Source: Phytophthora colocasiae (lineage: Eukaryota; Oomycota; Peronosporomycetes; Peronosporales; Peronosporaceae). Taken from it: 64,000 nucleotides of DNA. Below the pieces are notes generated by a model. That model was not told the DNA's origin, made no database searches, and saw only the letters and a list, made by a program, of their open reading frames with translations. The DNA lies in the NCBI GenBank assembly GCA_018806915.1, contig JAGKQI010000079.1:372001-436000 (forward strand). The letters are read 5' to 3'. This document shows positions 18,966 through 32,100 of the stretch, piece by piece (position 1 is the stretch's first letter; each line of letters opens with the position of its first letter). The translations under genes and the position numbers were made by a program.

Positions 18966-21900
18966 TTAGACGATCTCCGGAGAGTGGAGGTTTAAGACAT
19001 CTTCCTCTTCGTCATCGTCACTGCCGACAGCATCGACGTTCCCTCGAGGGCCGATGGGCTGCAACGACTGCTTCTTGATGTTCACCTGCTTACCTCCTTC
19101 GAGCTTCTCCTGGTCACCTAGTAGGCCATTACGTTCATTCACGTAAGGTGACACGAGACTCTGTTTATCACTGTCTTTGCTGCCACCAAATAAAGATCTC
19201 CAGCCACTGGACTTACCCTTGCGATTCCGAAATCTGCCTGGGTGCTGTGTCTGGAATCGAGGGAGTATGATACCAACCACTAAGATTTCCCAGCTGAGGA
19301 CGCAACCCACGTCAAAGAGAAAGAGAGGGAAGAGAGACCACGCGAAGCCCACCGGTAGCTCAAGAGCTCCTAAGCTGACATCCACTCCACGTGCCTTTAG
19401 GGCCTGCGCCACTTGTGCTGATGTCGAAGTCGATGTATCTTCGTCACGAATGTTCCCGTTGTCACCCAGAAGCTGCACCAGTAGAATAATTAGCAGGACA
19501 AACGAGTACATCACGAAAGCGCGGTTCGATCGTAACAGTGGGGCTCGGTAGTTGTCACGGAAGTTGAGAGTTACGGCCGCAATCCAGTACTGCAGATGTC
19601 CAAAGCGCCACAGAACGCTGTTTTCGTACGAATGCGACGTCAGGTCCGCAGGGACACCGGGGATAAACACGTAACATGGGGCCTCTACAACGTCGGGGTC
19701 ATTCTCACCGCCATCCGATGCAGCCCTTGTAAGCTCCAGGGCTTTCTCAGCCGAACAGAACCACGGTCGCGCCTCTGCAGCCGCTAATGCGATGTACACG
19801 CACCCCAGGAATATTGTAAGCTGGCCAAGAAGCGACAACAAGATCTCGGCTGAAAACAGTGTCCTTGGAGGCATGCGGTTGAACAGAGCAACAGAAGAGG
19901 ACCCAAGTTGGGAGGCTGCAGGGGTCCGGACCATCAGGAGTGACAAGATAAATACCACAACCAGATCATCAAATAGGAATTGTGAGTCGCTCATCTGAGA
20001 GTGGAGTCCGTTCATCGTCGCTGACAAAGTCACTTGCACAACCGAGTAAACCACCATATACCGGAAAGCCACGAACGCGGCGCTGAGTGCTCCGCGTCCT
20101 TCACGTAACAGTTCCACGGCGTCACTCACACGAAGTGAGCGACTTGTGAAGGGAGCCACCAAGGCAGCATCGTCTTTTGACAAAGCTAGTCCAACATGAG
20201 CTGCTTTAAGCGCTCCACAATCATTCGCGCCATCACCGCACATGGCCACACAAGCGCCGTGGCGAGTCATGAGTGTCTCCACAATCCACGTCTTCTGATG
20301 CGGTCTCACACGAGCAAACACTTTTGTTCGTCCCACCAGCTCCTCGGCGAACTCCGCTAGAGACTTTACTGGGGGAGCTGATACTGACGAATCCGTAGGT
20401 GTTTCTTCTTCTTCTGTAGTCGACATGACCAGGAGCTGCTCGATTGCAGAGCCGGTTAGAGCAATAGAACTACCTTCAGCAAGCGACAGAAATGAGTGCC
20501 GATCCACGGGAGCCCAAGTTCCTTCGGAGTTGCCTCCAGATGTATCTTCACGAGTGCTTTGAGCCAATTCGTCCACGTCAGTGTAAACAACGACCGGCTC
20601 AGCACTTTCATGTTGACGTTGTGCATCAAGGAGAAAAACCGACTGCTGCATGTCCATATTGATCTTACGCGATACGTGAATAGCGGTGAGTGCGTCGTCA
20701 CCGGTAATCATTCGTACGTCAACACCAGCTTCTTCCAAAGACCCCACGACGTAAGGCGCCTCAGGCTTCACTTGATTAACAAACAACATGAAGCCCAGGA
20801 ATCCCAGCGATCCCTCGACATCATCCCGTGACACTGGCTGCGATGTTTCAGACTTCGGTGACACGACTGCAGCGGCAAATGGCTTCGTTGCTATTGCTAC
20901 CACATAGAAACCTTGGTGTGCGTAGGAACGAGCTCGAGCAACGTAGTTATTGGGGATCGTATTCGGCGTGCAGATCTTGTTGATAGCCTCAGGCGAGCCC
21001 TTGACGTAAACATACCGATTTCCACTGTCAAGATCTTCCACTACGACCGACGAGCGTTGTCGAGCTGCGTCAAATGGGAAACGAGCCACAAGACCAAACA
21101 GTTTCCCGATCGGAGATGCAACCAGAGCCGCAAATTGACCAGGCATTACTGTATTCTCGGACGTTTCCGGTTCAAGGGAGTAACCTGTAGCGCGAAACAT
21201 GTCCCTTTCGAGTGCATAACCTTCAATTTGACCAGCTCTCTCACTGAGACCATGGCATGTGGCCAAACCAATAATAGTGGGGGGAGAAAGCACCTCAACT
21301 TCACGCTGAAGACCGTGAAAAGTAGGTTGACGCTTTTGCGTCGATGCAGCCCCAGGTGCTGCAGCCGAGCACTCATCGACGCCATGATAATCCAAATGGT
21401 CACTGGACAACGTCCCGGTCTTGTCAAAGCAGAAGCAGTCGATGTGACCAGCGATATTCATACGTGCTGCGTCAATGCAGGCCACATCTGCCTGACTTTC
21501 AAGACGTGAGAGTGCGAAGCCAACTCCAGCAGTTAAAACCACAGGTAGTGCCGGAGGAACAGCGATCGTGATTAGGTCGAATCCAGACAGAAGCGCCTCT
21601 CCAAATGTCACGCTTGTGTCTTGAGCAGCTTCATGCATCCGGTCCACAAACAAAATAAAGGCCAAGATTGACAGTGCGCCCATAAAGCGATAACTATCGC
21701 TCTCAAGACGCTTTGTAAGCTGCAGAGGCGTAGGGAACAAGATGGAGCGGAAGAGTTCGCCTTTGGAAGTCGAAAATCCAGCACTCAGCACCACACCTCG
21801 TGTTGATGTCTTTGTTTCATCTCTGCTTCCCTGAGTGGAGTTTGAGTGGGCTAACTCCAACACGGTAGACCCGGCAAAAAGCACGTTTTCACGGTGCGTA

Positions 21901-22913
21901 GACTTCAGTTTCGCATTAACTGCAAAAGAAGCGTCAGCAGCTGCGAGTGCTTGCTTGGTGACAGGAATGGCCTCCCCTGTAAGCGTTGCTTCATCAGCCA
22001 TACAATGACCTGAAAGTAGCGCAATGTCCGCAGGCATAACACCTTGCTCTATCACTACAACGTCTCCAACAACAAGATCTGCAGGGCTGACACGCTTCTC
22101 CTTGGCGTCGCGAATCACTTTGATCCCATTTGCAATACTCTGCTCTGCATGGGCCAGTCGTGAATGCAGTTTCTTGTCGTTCGTCACCAGTTCATGAACT
22201 TCCCAAACAATCGACAGAGCTGAGAGAACCAGAATAATAACAGCATAGTACTCATACCCTTCAGAAAGCCATACCAAGCCGCTGAGAACTTGAAAGACAT
22301 AGAAAGGATGAGATACCTTCCTCAACAGTACTGCCGGCCATGTCTGCGCCTTCAATGCCAACTCGTTAGCTCCATGTACCCCAGCAAGCCCTTCAACTTG
22401 TGATGTTGACCACCCACTACCCTCCAAGCATCTTCGTTGTGCCGAGCTGAGTTTCTCATCTAGCGCATTCTCAAGTCTCGAAAAGCCCAACGATTCGCGC
22501 TCGTCGACCACATAGCGAAACTTCCTGAATTCAAACCACGGCGGACTATCTACTGGTTGCAATAGCTGACACTCTTCGTAGAACCTCTTCATTTTCTTCT
22601 TCTTTTTGCTGCTTGTCCACGTCAAAGTATGTGCTACAAGCACCGACGTGGCATCCATCGTCCCGGGGGCTGGCCGTCGGAGCATCTTGACTTTCCACTT
22701 TGGCTTCCACGACGCCAGAGCTGCAAGAATCCCTCCCGTCACCACGCAGCCGAACCCGAAAAGCGCCTGCTGAACACCATCAGCGTCTTGGAGCAGCTCC
22801 ACACGCTCCAGCTCCACTGCAGGAGCAGTCACAAATCCAGATCGTGGAGCACGAGCTGCGAGATCCAGATCTTCCATGTCCACATCCGCGACGTCTGCAG
22901 AAGAGGAAGCCAT
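18966..22913 (-). CDS. P5B-type ATPase (ATP13A2-like cation/polyamine transporter)
   Basis: A single exon of 1315 residues from the ATG at 22913 (an in-frame GTG six bases upstream was not used). P-type ATPase hallmarks in order: actuator loop MADEATLTGEAIPVTK; the M4 motif PPALPVVLTAGVGFA at about residue 450, where PPALP marks the P5B subgroup; phosphorylation site CFDKTGTLSSDHLD at about 497; nucleotide-binding KGSPE; and the hinge MCGDGANDCGALKAAHVGLALS. Hydrophobic spans lie at both ends, with an acidic C-terminal tail. P5B pumps sit in late endosomal or lysosomal membranes, and the animal member exports polyamines; the substrate here is inferred. No frame break is seen in almost 4 kb. 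Confidence 0.92.
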   Translation of the reverse strand: MASSSADVADVDMEDLDLAARAPRSGFVTAPAVELERVELLQDADGVQQALFGFGCVVTGGILAALASWKPKWKVKMLRRPAPGTMDATSVLVAHTLTWTSSKKKKKMKRFYEECQLLQPVDSPPWFEFRKFRYVVDERESLGFSRLENALDEKLSSAQRRCLEGSGWSTSQVEGLAGVHGANELALKAQTWPAVLLRKVSHPFYVFQVLSGLVWLSEGYEYYAVIILVLSALSIVWEVHELVTNDKKLHSRLAHAEQSIANGIKVIRDAKEKRVSPADLVVGDVVVIEQGVMPADIALLSGHCMADEATLTGEAIPVTKQALAAADASFAVNAKLKSTHRENVLFAGSTVLELAHSNSTQGSRDETKTSTRGVVLSAGFSTSKGELFRSILFPTPLQLTKRLESDSYRFMGALSILAFILFVDRMHEAAQDTSVTFGEALLSGFDLITIAVPPALPVVLTAGVGFALSRLESQADVACIDAARMNIAGHIDCFCFDKTGTLSSDHLDYHGVDECSAAAPGAASTQKRQPTFHGLQREVEVLSPPTIIGLATCHGLSERAGQIEGYALERDMFRATGYSLEPETSENTVMPGQFAALVASPIGKLFGLVARFPFDAARQRSSVVVEDLDSGNRYVYVKGSPEAINKICTPNTIPNNYVARARSYAHQGFYVVAIATKPFAAAVVSPKSETSQPVSRDDVEGSLGFLGFMLFVNQVKPEAPYVVGSLEEAGVDVRMITGDDALTAIHVSRKINMDMQQSVFLLDAQRQHESAEPVVVYTDVDELAQSTREDTSGGNSEGTWAPVDRHSFLSLAEGSSIALTGSAIEQLLVMSTTEEEETPTDSSVSAPPVKSLAEFAEELVGRTKVFARVRPHQKTWIVETLMTRHGACVAMCGDGANDCGALKAAHVGLALSKDDAALVAPFTSRSLRVSDAVELLREGRGALSAAFVAFRYMVVYSVVQVTLSATMNGLHSQMSDSQFLFDDLVVVFILSLLMVRTPAASQLGSSSVALFNRMPPRTLFSAEILLSLLGQLTIFLGCVYIALAAAEARPWFCSAEKALELTRAASDGGENDPDVVEAPCYVFIPGVPADLTSHSYENSVLWRFGHLQYWIAAVTLNFRDNYRAPLLRSNRAFVMYSFVLLIILLVQLLGDNGNIRDEDTSTSTSAQVAQALKARGVDVSLGALELPVGFAWSLFPLFLFDVGCVLSWEILVVGIILPRFQTQHPGRFRNRKGKSSGWRSLFGGSKDSDKQSLVSPYVNERNGLLGDQEKLEGGKQVNIKKQSLQPIGPRGNVDAVGSDDDEEEDVLNLHSPEIV

Positions 22914-23185
22914 TGCCACGTTGTCGTTGTCACTACTGCTGCTATCGCCAGCGTACGACTGAGGGCGTGTTGAGAGTAGCGCAGAGGAAGCTTTGGCGGT
23001 TATGAGCTGCAGGGGGTTTCAGGCCAGAGGGACGTCCCTAAAATGGCTGCAGTTATGTTAGACATGGGACCAAAGAAAGCGGATACCTCGTCGCTTCAAC
23101 TCCAGGATACGCCTGCATCACGAATAAAGCTCAAATGTAAAATATCTACTATTCCCTGTTGACATGTGAGTACATGTATCTCCAG

Positions 23186-26100
23186 CTACATGGTGAACTT
23201 TTTGACGGGACATCGCGGACAATACCAGTTGCCTGGTGGGATCGAAGCAAGCGGCGGCTGCAAACAGAAGGCGTGATACGCTGCGTCACAACTATCGCAT
23301 AGCAGCATACTCTCCTGCGCGTTCATCTGGCCACACTGTCGGCACAATTCCTCTGAGGCAAGGTGCGTCACCGGGGTGTGGGGCGGCACGTTTGTAATCC
23401 ACTGCTCGAATAGCCGATTAAAGATGGCTGTAAACACACAAAAGCAGGTTAGCAAAGCCGTTCATACGAGAGAGCTACAGCTGTGGGAAACTTACATCGC
23501 AAGCGATTCGCATACTTGGAAATCTCGGCATCCAGCCGATTGAACGTGAAACAGTTTTCCCACACGAGATTAACGTCACGCACCAGCATCTCAAAGCGCT
23601 GGTCATAGAACCCTCGACTCAATCGGATCTTGATTGTTCCCAGATCTATCGGGTGCTTGATCAGATCTAAGTATCCTGGTACCTCCTTCACGTTCACCGG
23701 TGCCGAGAACGCCACCGCCAGCTCGTTCCGTAATAGCATGTCCATGATGAATTCCAAACGCGAGCGTAGTGTTACATCTTGCGCGCTCCCCATGGGAAAA
23801 CAGTGCTGAAGAGTCTTCATCTGAAAACAGCGGAGCTCCACATACTGCGTCTCTTGTGGAGGGGTAGCAGCAGGCATCGGGGCAGTTGAACCTTGAGCTC
23901 TACGCTTCCGACCAGTCCGCTGGCTACTTGAGCTCGATGGCTGCGACCCAGGCTGCTTTCTCTTTGGTGTGGAGTGGCGCCCGGATCCGCTCTGCGATTG
24001 TCCAGATGCTGTCTGGGCTTGGTGTGCTGAGCTCGCTTGAATCCACTCCTCGATCTGATCGTCTGTAAGTGAAGTAATGGCAGCCACCTCGCTTCTTGCC
24101 TTCCGGTACGCATATGCTGTCGAAGATTTCTCTCGCTGAGCCTCAAGAATGTTATTGATCATCTTGTCAACTAAGGCAACGAGTCCAGGAGACAATCGGC
24201 CCACGAAAGGCAACTGGGATGGATCTGAAATAGGCTCAGATGCCTTTGCTTCCTGGCTGATGATGGCAGTCTTCTGTGGCGACCCTGGTCGACTTGAATT
24301 CGCACTCGACGGGTTTCTGACTTTGCGCTTGCCTCCTCGTTTCAAACGTCCGTACGAAATAGCATCATCGAGCGAGTATAGACGCATCGAAGCTGATGCA
24401 ATCGTTGCTGTGGCAATTGCGTTCTTAGCTGACGGAAGCGGAGAGGCCTTCCAGCCGGGGTCAAGCCATTCTGGGTCAATATTAGCTTCTAAAAACACAA
24501 CAGCTTCCATCAGGATAGCCGACGTATCGCACGCATACACCATTTCAGCCCATGCTGCACGCACAGGACGCCCCCAACGACCAGATCGGAAAGCGTCACG
24601 TGGGATTGCAGACTCCATCATTAGCAGTTGGGCTCGAAGCAGCAGCAATGAGCGTGGGATATCTTTCTTCAGTGGGCGGATCGTCGAACTGAAACTCTCC
24701 AACAACTCCGTCGATAATTCCCCAATCTCACCATCGGTAGGGTCATCCATGCCAGCTTCACTGCCGCTTCCTGCTCCACCTCTCGTATGGGCTTTCACGA
24801 AGTCCGGATCGTACATGTCAGCAATGTTCGTGATCTTCCGAGATACTCGTGATGACCTTCTTGAAGCGGTCTCCTCTGTTAGACGAAGCGCCTTTCCACC
24901 AACTTGGGCACGAGGCGATCTAGCAGTTTGAAGAGGGGGTTTGCCATCAGGTACCAGTGCTTCTGGTGCTTGGTCTGGTGATGCAACAGGGGCTACTGCT
25001 TCTGCTGTTTCGTTCGCTGAGTGTACATCAGGTGCGTTTCCTGTCTGTTGGTCCTGATCAAGGGTGGGGGTTGGGGTAGTACTTGAAGTCACCTCAGAAG
25101 AAGTGTTTTGCAACGCGTTTGATGCTGCAGTTAATGCCGCCAACTGAGCCTCACGATCACGTTGTCTGTCAGCTTCGCTACGCTCTCCATCAGTGTCTGA
25201 CTGGGCTGGCGTCGTAACCTGTGAAATAGACGGAGACTCCGGCTCCGTTTCGACATCCGCAATATCATCCTCAGCAGACGCACTGGGTGCTGCTGCTTGG
25301 GTTGCTGATTCAGTTGTCGCATTGATACTGGTATCAATCTCGAAATCCCCGGCTGCACGGTAAGTTGTGCCGTTCGCATCATAATAATTTACCTGTGACG
25401 GGTCTCCCTGCGGCAGTTGCGGGTCATTCCCAGCAACAAAATTCACGTACTCCCCACCCGAGTTGTTTTGATATGAAACTGGGGCTCCCGACGACGGCGG
25501 TGGGCCTGATGAATACCCCATAGCTGAGGATGCGTTGGGCATCATAGGCATAGGATTCATAGGCATCGGTACGTTTCCACTGTCACTCATGGGCATTCCA
25601 TTTGTTGTTGGTCCAGTCGGAAATGTCGGAACTATCGGAGTAGGTGCCCCTTGCCATCCTCCCGAGGGCTGGGCACCTGCACCAGAACCATCACCGAAGA
25701 CATTTGGCATCGCAGTGTAATTCTGACCACCCATCGGTGCTGGGGGAAACGGCTGCCCCGACATATCGCCCATAATGCTCGGTATGTTGCCTGCCATCGG
25801 CGGATTGCTGAACTGCGAAGCCGGGTCTCCTCCCATCGACTGACTCGACGGTGCCGACTGATATGGGAACGGGTTCATACCATCGCCCATGCCAGAAAAC
25901 TGCCCAGGAGTCGAGTTTTGATAGTTTCCACCTGTACTTGCGCTGTCACCACCAATATTCATTGGCCCGTTGCTTGGTTGCGGATTTCCATAAACCCCGT
26001 TGTTGTTAATGGGTGCTGCTGGAGGCTGCTGAACGAAGGTATTCGGCTGCTGTCCTTGTTGGCTCATCGCGGAAGAAACCTGTGGAAGAGGAGCAGGAGC

Positions 26101-29100
26101 AGTTCCTTGAAGTGCTCCACTCACGGAGTACCCAAAGTTGGAAACAGGATTCTGTGCGTTCGCCGATAATGCTGCACCGACCAGAGCAGCAGGTGAAAGA
26201 CGCCGAAATGTCACTCGAAGAGGCCGTTTGCTTGTAGCAACCACAGTTTTGAAGCCTTCCATACCGATAGCCTCCAGCATCTGGCCGTTCACAGCATAAA
26301 CCTCGTCATTGACCTGTACCTTGCCGCTTGCTTGAGCCTGTCCCATCATGTTGTTGCTGTCATTCGAAAATTCAGTGACGATAATAGTCCCGCTGTTGGA
26401 ATAATTAATCACAACACCTAATGGGCCAAGCCCAAACTCCACATCCACAAGCGTGCCGTTGTTGCTGGTCTGGCTGGACGGTTGAGGCGCGTTTGTCGGC
26501 ATCGCCGTTGAAGCAGAACCCAGTGCCACGCCATAGGTCGCAGGAGCCTGGAGAGATGGAATAGGGGCCCGCGACTGATTTTGAGCTGGAAAACCTCCAC
26601 TGGGCGCCATGTTTACCTTGCGATAGAACGCCTGACGGATGTTCTCCAGAAGATTGACTTGCTGCACAAATGATGCTGGTAAAGACTCAACACCTGGAGT
26701 CGAAGGTGTAAACAATGGTCGGCAAGTGCTCAAATCATCGAAACTAGTACCCGACAAGTAACGAGTTGTCCGTAAAAACATCAATACGAAATTCGCGACA
26801 TTGTGGAGCTCGACCGACAAGTCACCAGCACGCTGAGAAGGCTCGCATTTTTTCGCTGCAGCGGCAAAACCACTCAATGCTCGCGCACGCAACATGTTTG
26901 ACGGGTCAACACAACTGAGAATCGCCGTCGCGAAAGCATCTGCGACCTGCTTAACCAGTGCAGAGTCCGAATGTGTTTTCTGACTCGTTGTGAGCGCTTG
27001 AGTTGCCATCGCACAAATCAATCCCATCACATACGCGTGGTGTAGGCACACGAACGTTTTGGGGTCTGGGTGTATCGCGTTAGGATCCACCACGATACGT
27101 GATACCACCTTTTTCACTTCTTCGAAACTGGATAAGCAAGCATATGCCAGGCCATTCGTGGTCTGGACTGTGGTTGCTGTGGCAAACTGATTCCAAGCTG
27201 CTAACATCGCTCGTCCCTGGTCCACGAGTGCCTGGAGCGAGCGCTTGAAAGAAACGGGATTACTACCACCATTAAGTGCGAACTGTTGCTGCATTCTAGC
27301 AGCAGTATTTGGATCTGCATAACGTGTCCGCTTCATCTGGTCAGCGATCTGGAGCGCATACGGATCATCTGTTTGAGCAAATTTCCGTTTCAATGCCTCC
27401 TGATAACGAACTTGAGCGGAAGCGTATGCCGATGACTGTAAATCTCCTTGTGCTCTTGGCATTGTTACTTGCGGCATACCAGCTTGGTATATACCGGGTC
27501 TTACTGCGTCCACGTTGTTCAGCATTGCAGTTTGTGACCGAAGACTACGCTTGATGATGTTATACACGCCATGCGAGATCGGAATGGGCCTCGCTCCGCC
27601 TTGCCCGTCCATCACACTTCCATATTCGTACTTGCGTGATAAGATTCGCTTCACCACATTTTCTGCCTTCGGATAAGGGGCAGTGAGCGAAGAAGGGAAA
27701 TGTGCATTGCGTAAAGTAGACGCATCAGAAGCCACTGCCACGTGGAAACCAGAAGTCTGGATCGAAGTCTCAGCACGTTGGATCGCATTTTCAGCCTCTT
27801 GTTGTGTGGGAAATGATCCGAGGAAAAACTTGCGGCCATTGTAAGACACAAGAGATTCATACTTTTCCAAGTCTCCATCCATTGCAAGAAGTACTTCCTT
27901 CTCAATCGAAAAAGGGCCGTCGCGGAGGAAATCTTTGCTTGAGTACTCGCAGCATGCTAATCCTTGCTGAAGCTGAAGTTTTGCATTGTCGTCATGAAGG
28001 ACCCAGTGAAAGCACCACTTAATCCTAGAGGCAACCTTCGAGTCTCTGGGGTCTTCTTCCAAATACGCAAGTAGTTGCATCAGCTGATTTCTAGTAGCGC
28101 ATACGGCCCACTTCTTGTCTGATGACAGCACGAACAAACGGTGATGGTCACTGAAAAAGCGGTAGAACGAGTAACCGTGACGACATTTTCCAAATGATAT
28201 TGTCCTTGGAATGATCAGCCACTTGATAAAACTCTCCAGCTCTCGAGCCTTCTCGACACGAGGAAGCATCGACCCACATTCTGACCATGCCGTATTTGCA
28301 CTTTCAACGCAGCTTTCGTGTGCCTGCAGCAACGTCACGGGTCTGATGAATGGTGTAAGGTGCAGATAAACTGGGGTCGTGGGTGACATCTCCGCACACA
28401 TCTCCTTCACAGAGGCCCAGCTTAAACCAGCAACAGATTTACCGTTCAACCCCACAATAACGTCACCGATCGCAACTGTGAGAGGAACGGTGTGCTGGTC
28501 CGTTTCCACTGCGTAGGCACGCTGTTCACAGTATACAAGGCCCTTTGTCGCAGTGACACCAATATTTCCGAGCAGATTTTCAGCCTCGAAAGGCAGTGGG
28601 AAAGAGTCGACACGGAATGTCTTTATGTCACTGGATCCAGGGAGTTCAAGCTCCTTGCACAGTTGTGACGGATCGCTCACCAATTCAGACAAACGTTTGC
28701 TTGCCTGTTCAGGTGTCATCAGTGGTGTCGTACTCGCAGGCGGTTGCCTTGAAAGAGTCATTTTCAATGGCCGAGGTAAACTCAGCAACCATGAAGTAAA
28801 CTGAGATAGGTCGCTCAGTTGACCATATGTCGCACCATTCACCCGCTCCACCAAGTCTCCACGCAAAATACGTCCACTGAGGGATGCTTGACCGAGCGTT
28901 CCGTCTGCGTGGTCATTCAATGATTTAACAACCACACCTCGGGGCTCCAGTGCCAACGCCAAACCTAACGGGCCATCTTGGAATACAACGTCATACGAGA
29001 GTGCGCCATTCGCTTGTGAGGTCATTAGGCCTGCTCGAAACGTACTCTCCTTTGCTCGTTGCGAGGGCACGTCGTACACAACACTCTGCCTTTCTTCTTG

Positions 29101-32100
29101 GTCCTTTCTCATCTTCGCCGATGGAGGACGGACGAAAACGGTGTATATGACGTCTGATGACTTGTCCATGCGAAGCAAATCCTCGACATCTTCAGCACTT
29201 TTTCCCCGGGTTGTGACACCATTTACCATGAGTAGAACATCACCCGGAAATACTTGACCAGACAGCTCGCCGAAGCCTAGCGGGAGTTCCTCCGTAGAAC
29301 GAAAAGATTGCACAAACACAAAAGATTCATGCACATCCAGGTTCAGACCAACAGGTAGACCCTGGTACTTTGTAATCGAGACAGATGCACGCACAGCGTC
29401 ACCAGGCACAGACGTCAAGTACAGCAAGACCGGCTGAGCGACACTTCGCAACTGTTCCTCAATTGAAGCACGACTCGAACCGAATACAATGCGGTCATTG
29501 ATCGCATACACAATTCCTTTTGCACCCACAGGTTCAGTAGTTTGACCAATCATGCCAATCCGATGGTTGGCCGGAGAGCGTTCCGAGTATTGCACACCCT
29601 CTGTTGTATCTTCAAGAATGACATTAGCGAGATCATTCGCCCCGATTGTCTTTACAACGAGGAGTTCCGGTTCATCTCCTTTCAACAATTCAGGAACTTC
29701 ATAGTGGTTCAGCAGTGTTGTGTGGGATGTCAATGCTGATTGTTTGCAAACGTGCAATCGCCCGTTTAAAATTCCGTCTTCCAAACCGCAGAACGCACAC
29801 AGCGGGCGTAGCGTGATCGAACCGTTTCCATCATCACAAGCATTCGGTTCGTTCACACCTACTGAATCCAACAAAAATCGATCACCAAACTCTTCAAGGA
29901 TTATCGCTTCCTCAGCCTCAGAGTTGTCGGACGAATCTTCCTCGTCATCATCCATAATCATATCAACGGATTCTTCCTTAGTGACATCGGTACCACCACC
30001 AAGTTTTTTCCGCGCGATTTCGGGTAACACGGGGACAGGCTTCGATTCCAACTCTGCATTTGCTTTATCCTCCAAATATGCCAGTAATTCATCCGTTAGT
30101 TCGTGCTCAACACCATCAATGATAAACTTCTTGGTTTGTTCTACACCATGTGACGAACGTGGCGGGGTAAACCGATTCCATTCACGCTGCAAGTCCGCTA
30201 GCGATTCACCCAGCTTCTTTCGAGCATCACTTGCTTTGTCCTCAAGCGAATGATAGACTGACTGAACGGCTGACGTTTCTTCAACCAGCTCACACAATAC
30301 CCTCAGTACCTTCAATCGATCAGCCACAGTAAGTTTTGAGTAGTTTTCCTGGGATAATAACTCAATCGCAGACAAAAGTCGCTTTTCCAGCTCCGTAAAA
30401 TCGTCGTCCTTCCGATCGCTGCTACCTACGTTGTCACTTGAATCAGCAGCCATATCGCGGGCTCTCTTCCGAAACTGCTCAGGTGAAAAAGAGGGATTGT
30501 CAAGGCATGTCGGGCAAAACCATTCAGCTTTTGGGATCTCAAGGAGCGGAAACTTGAGGCAAAAGGTGTGATATGGTGCATCACATCGATCACAAAGCAA
30601 TAGGCGTCCCTTCGCGTGGATAGTTTGGCAATTACGACAATTGTCTTCCTCGGCTGCAACCATGGGCTTGTTATCTGTTGTGTACACCCATTCTTTCATC
30701 AACCGCTCAAAAATTACTGCCAGCTTCTGGGCCAGGTTCGAGATTTCTGCCTTCAATGAGTTGTATGTGTAACAGTTTCTCCATACCAGCTGAACGTCGT
30801 CGACAAATGAATCAACGTCATCGTTTTCGTAGTCTTCGTCCTCGATTTTTTCCGCGATCGTACCCAAATCCATGGGTTCGGTAATATCCCCGCTAGAATA
30901 GTAGTCAGGGTAAAGTTCTGCATCCACTGGCTGATTAAACGGGGAAGCGATTTCTTTAGCTCGGAGAAGCTTGAGTACAAATGCACAGCACTTCATCTTC
31001 GACGCCCCTTGCGTAGTGGCAATATGCTTCAAAGGGTTCTTAACCACTGGGGTAATCGAGGACATTAGCAATCCATGAGGGCTCGGAAGCTTGTCCACAA
31101 GACTATTGAAGTCTTCAAGTGACATCTCACGCACATCTTGTCCATTAATGAACATCAGATAGTCTCCAACTTGGATCATAACAGCATTATCATCGGTCAA
31201 TTTTTTTGCAGTATCGCTCGGCTTCCCGTTTTCCGTCCCGAATTGCGTGACGATAAGGTGACCATCTTTCTCCCCCACCTTGATCTTGCTCGATACACCG
31301 CCAGTAAGCACGACACCATAGTAATCACGTGACGCTGCAGATACAGTATTTGTCTCTGAAAGTGCCGTAACCGAATTCTTTCCATTCAAGTTCAGGACCA
31401 CAGCCTCAGACTCCTCCTTCTCTTCCTCGAACTGAACCCCTTTCAACAAGTTGGTTCCACGGCGATATAGCTTCTGACGAAGAGGCTGCGTTACCGCGTC
31501 ATCTCGATATGATTTAGAGCCCTTGATTGATTTGAGCAATTGTTCATCTGGACTTGGGTGTTTAAACTCCATCGCCAACTGACATACTTCGCGTGCAAGT
31601 TCTGGCCAGCTAAATGCGTTTATGGGCCGTGTACGATGGAATTCTTCAAGCGTATTACCCATTTGAAGCAACGGAAAATACTCAGCGATCAACACCTTCA
31701 ACAGCTCAGCATGCAACGAAGCGAAAAGTGTGCTAACCGAGTCGTCGTCTAGATCACCGTCCCCAACGGGGCTGGAGCCGTCACTCAACGTCACCATACT
31801 CACGAAGACACCCAGCGAAGGCAGCGCTGTCAACTTCAAGCAGTCTGAGAACGTTGAAATGAAATCCCACACGAAAAGCAAATCTGAGTGTGATTCCGCC
31901 GGCACTGAATCCAGCTCTACCGCTGGGGAGATTACCTGAGATGGAAATTTAGCGTCTTTACTTGCCGCAGACTCATGGCCAGAGTGCGATTCCTCAGACA
32001 ACCAGTGGCTGCTTTCCAACTGCTGAGTATAACGCGCTTTCACGCGAGTCCAAACTTCGGCCTCAACGTCATTCCTCTTGTCCCACACACGAATCTGCCT

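Noticed and set aside
24149..24931. 260-codon plus-strand ORF inside the giant chromatin gene
   Set aside because: Antisense shadow of a strongly coding exon; no recognisable protein.
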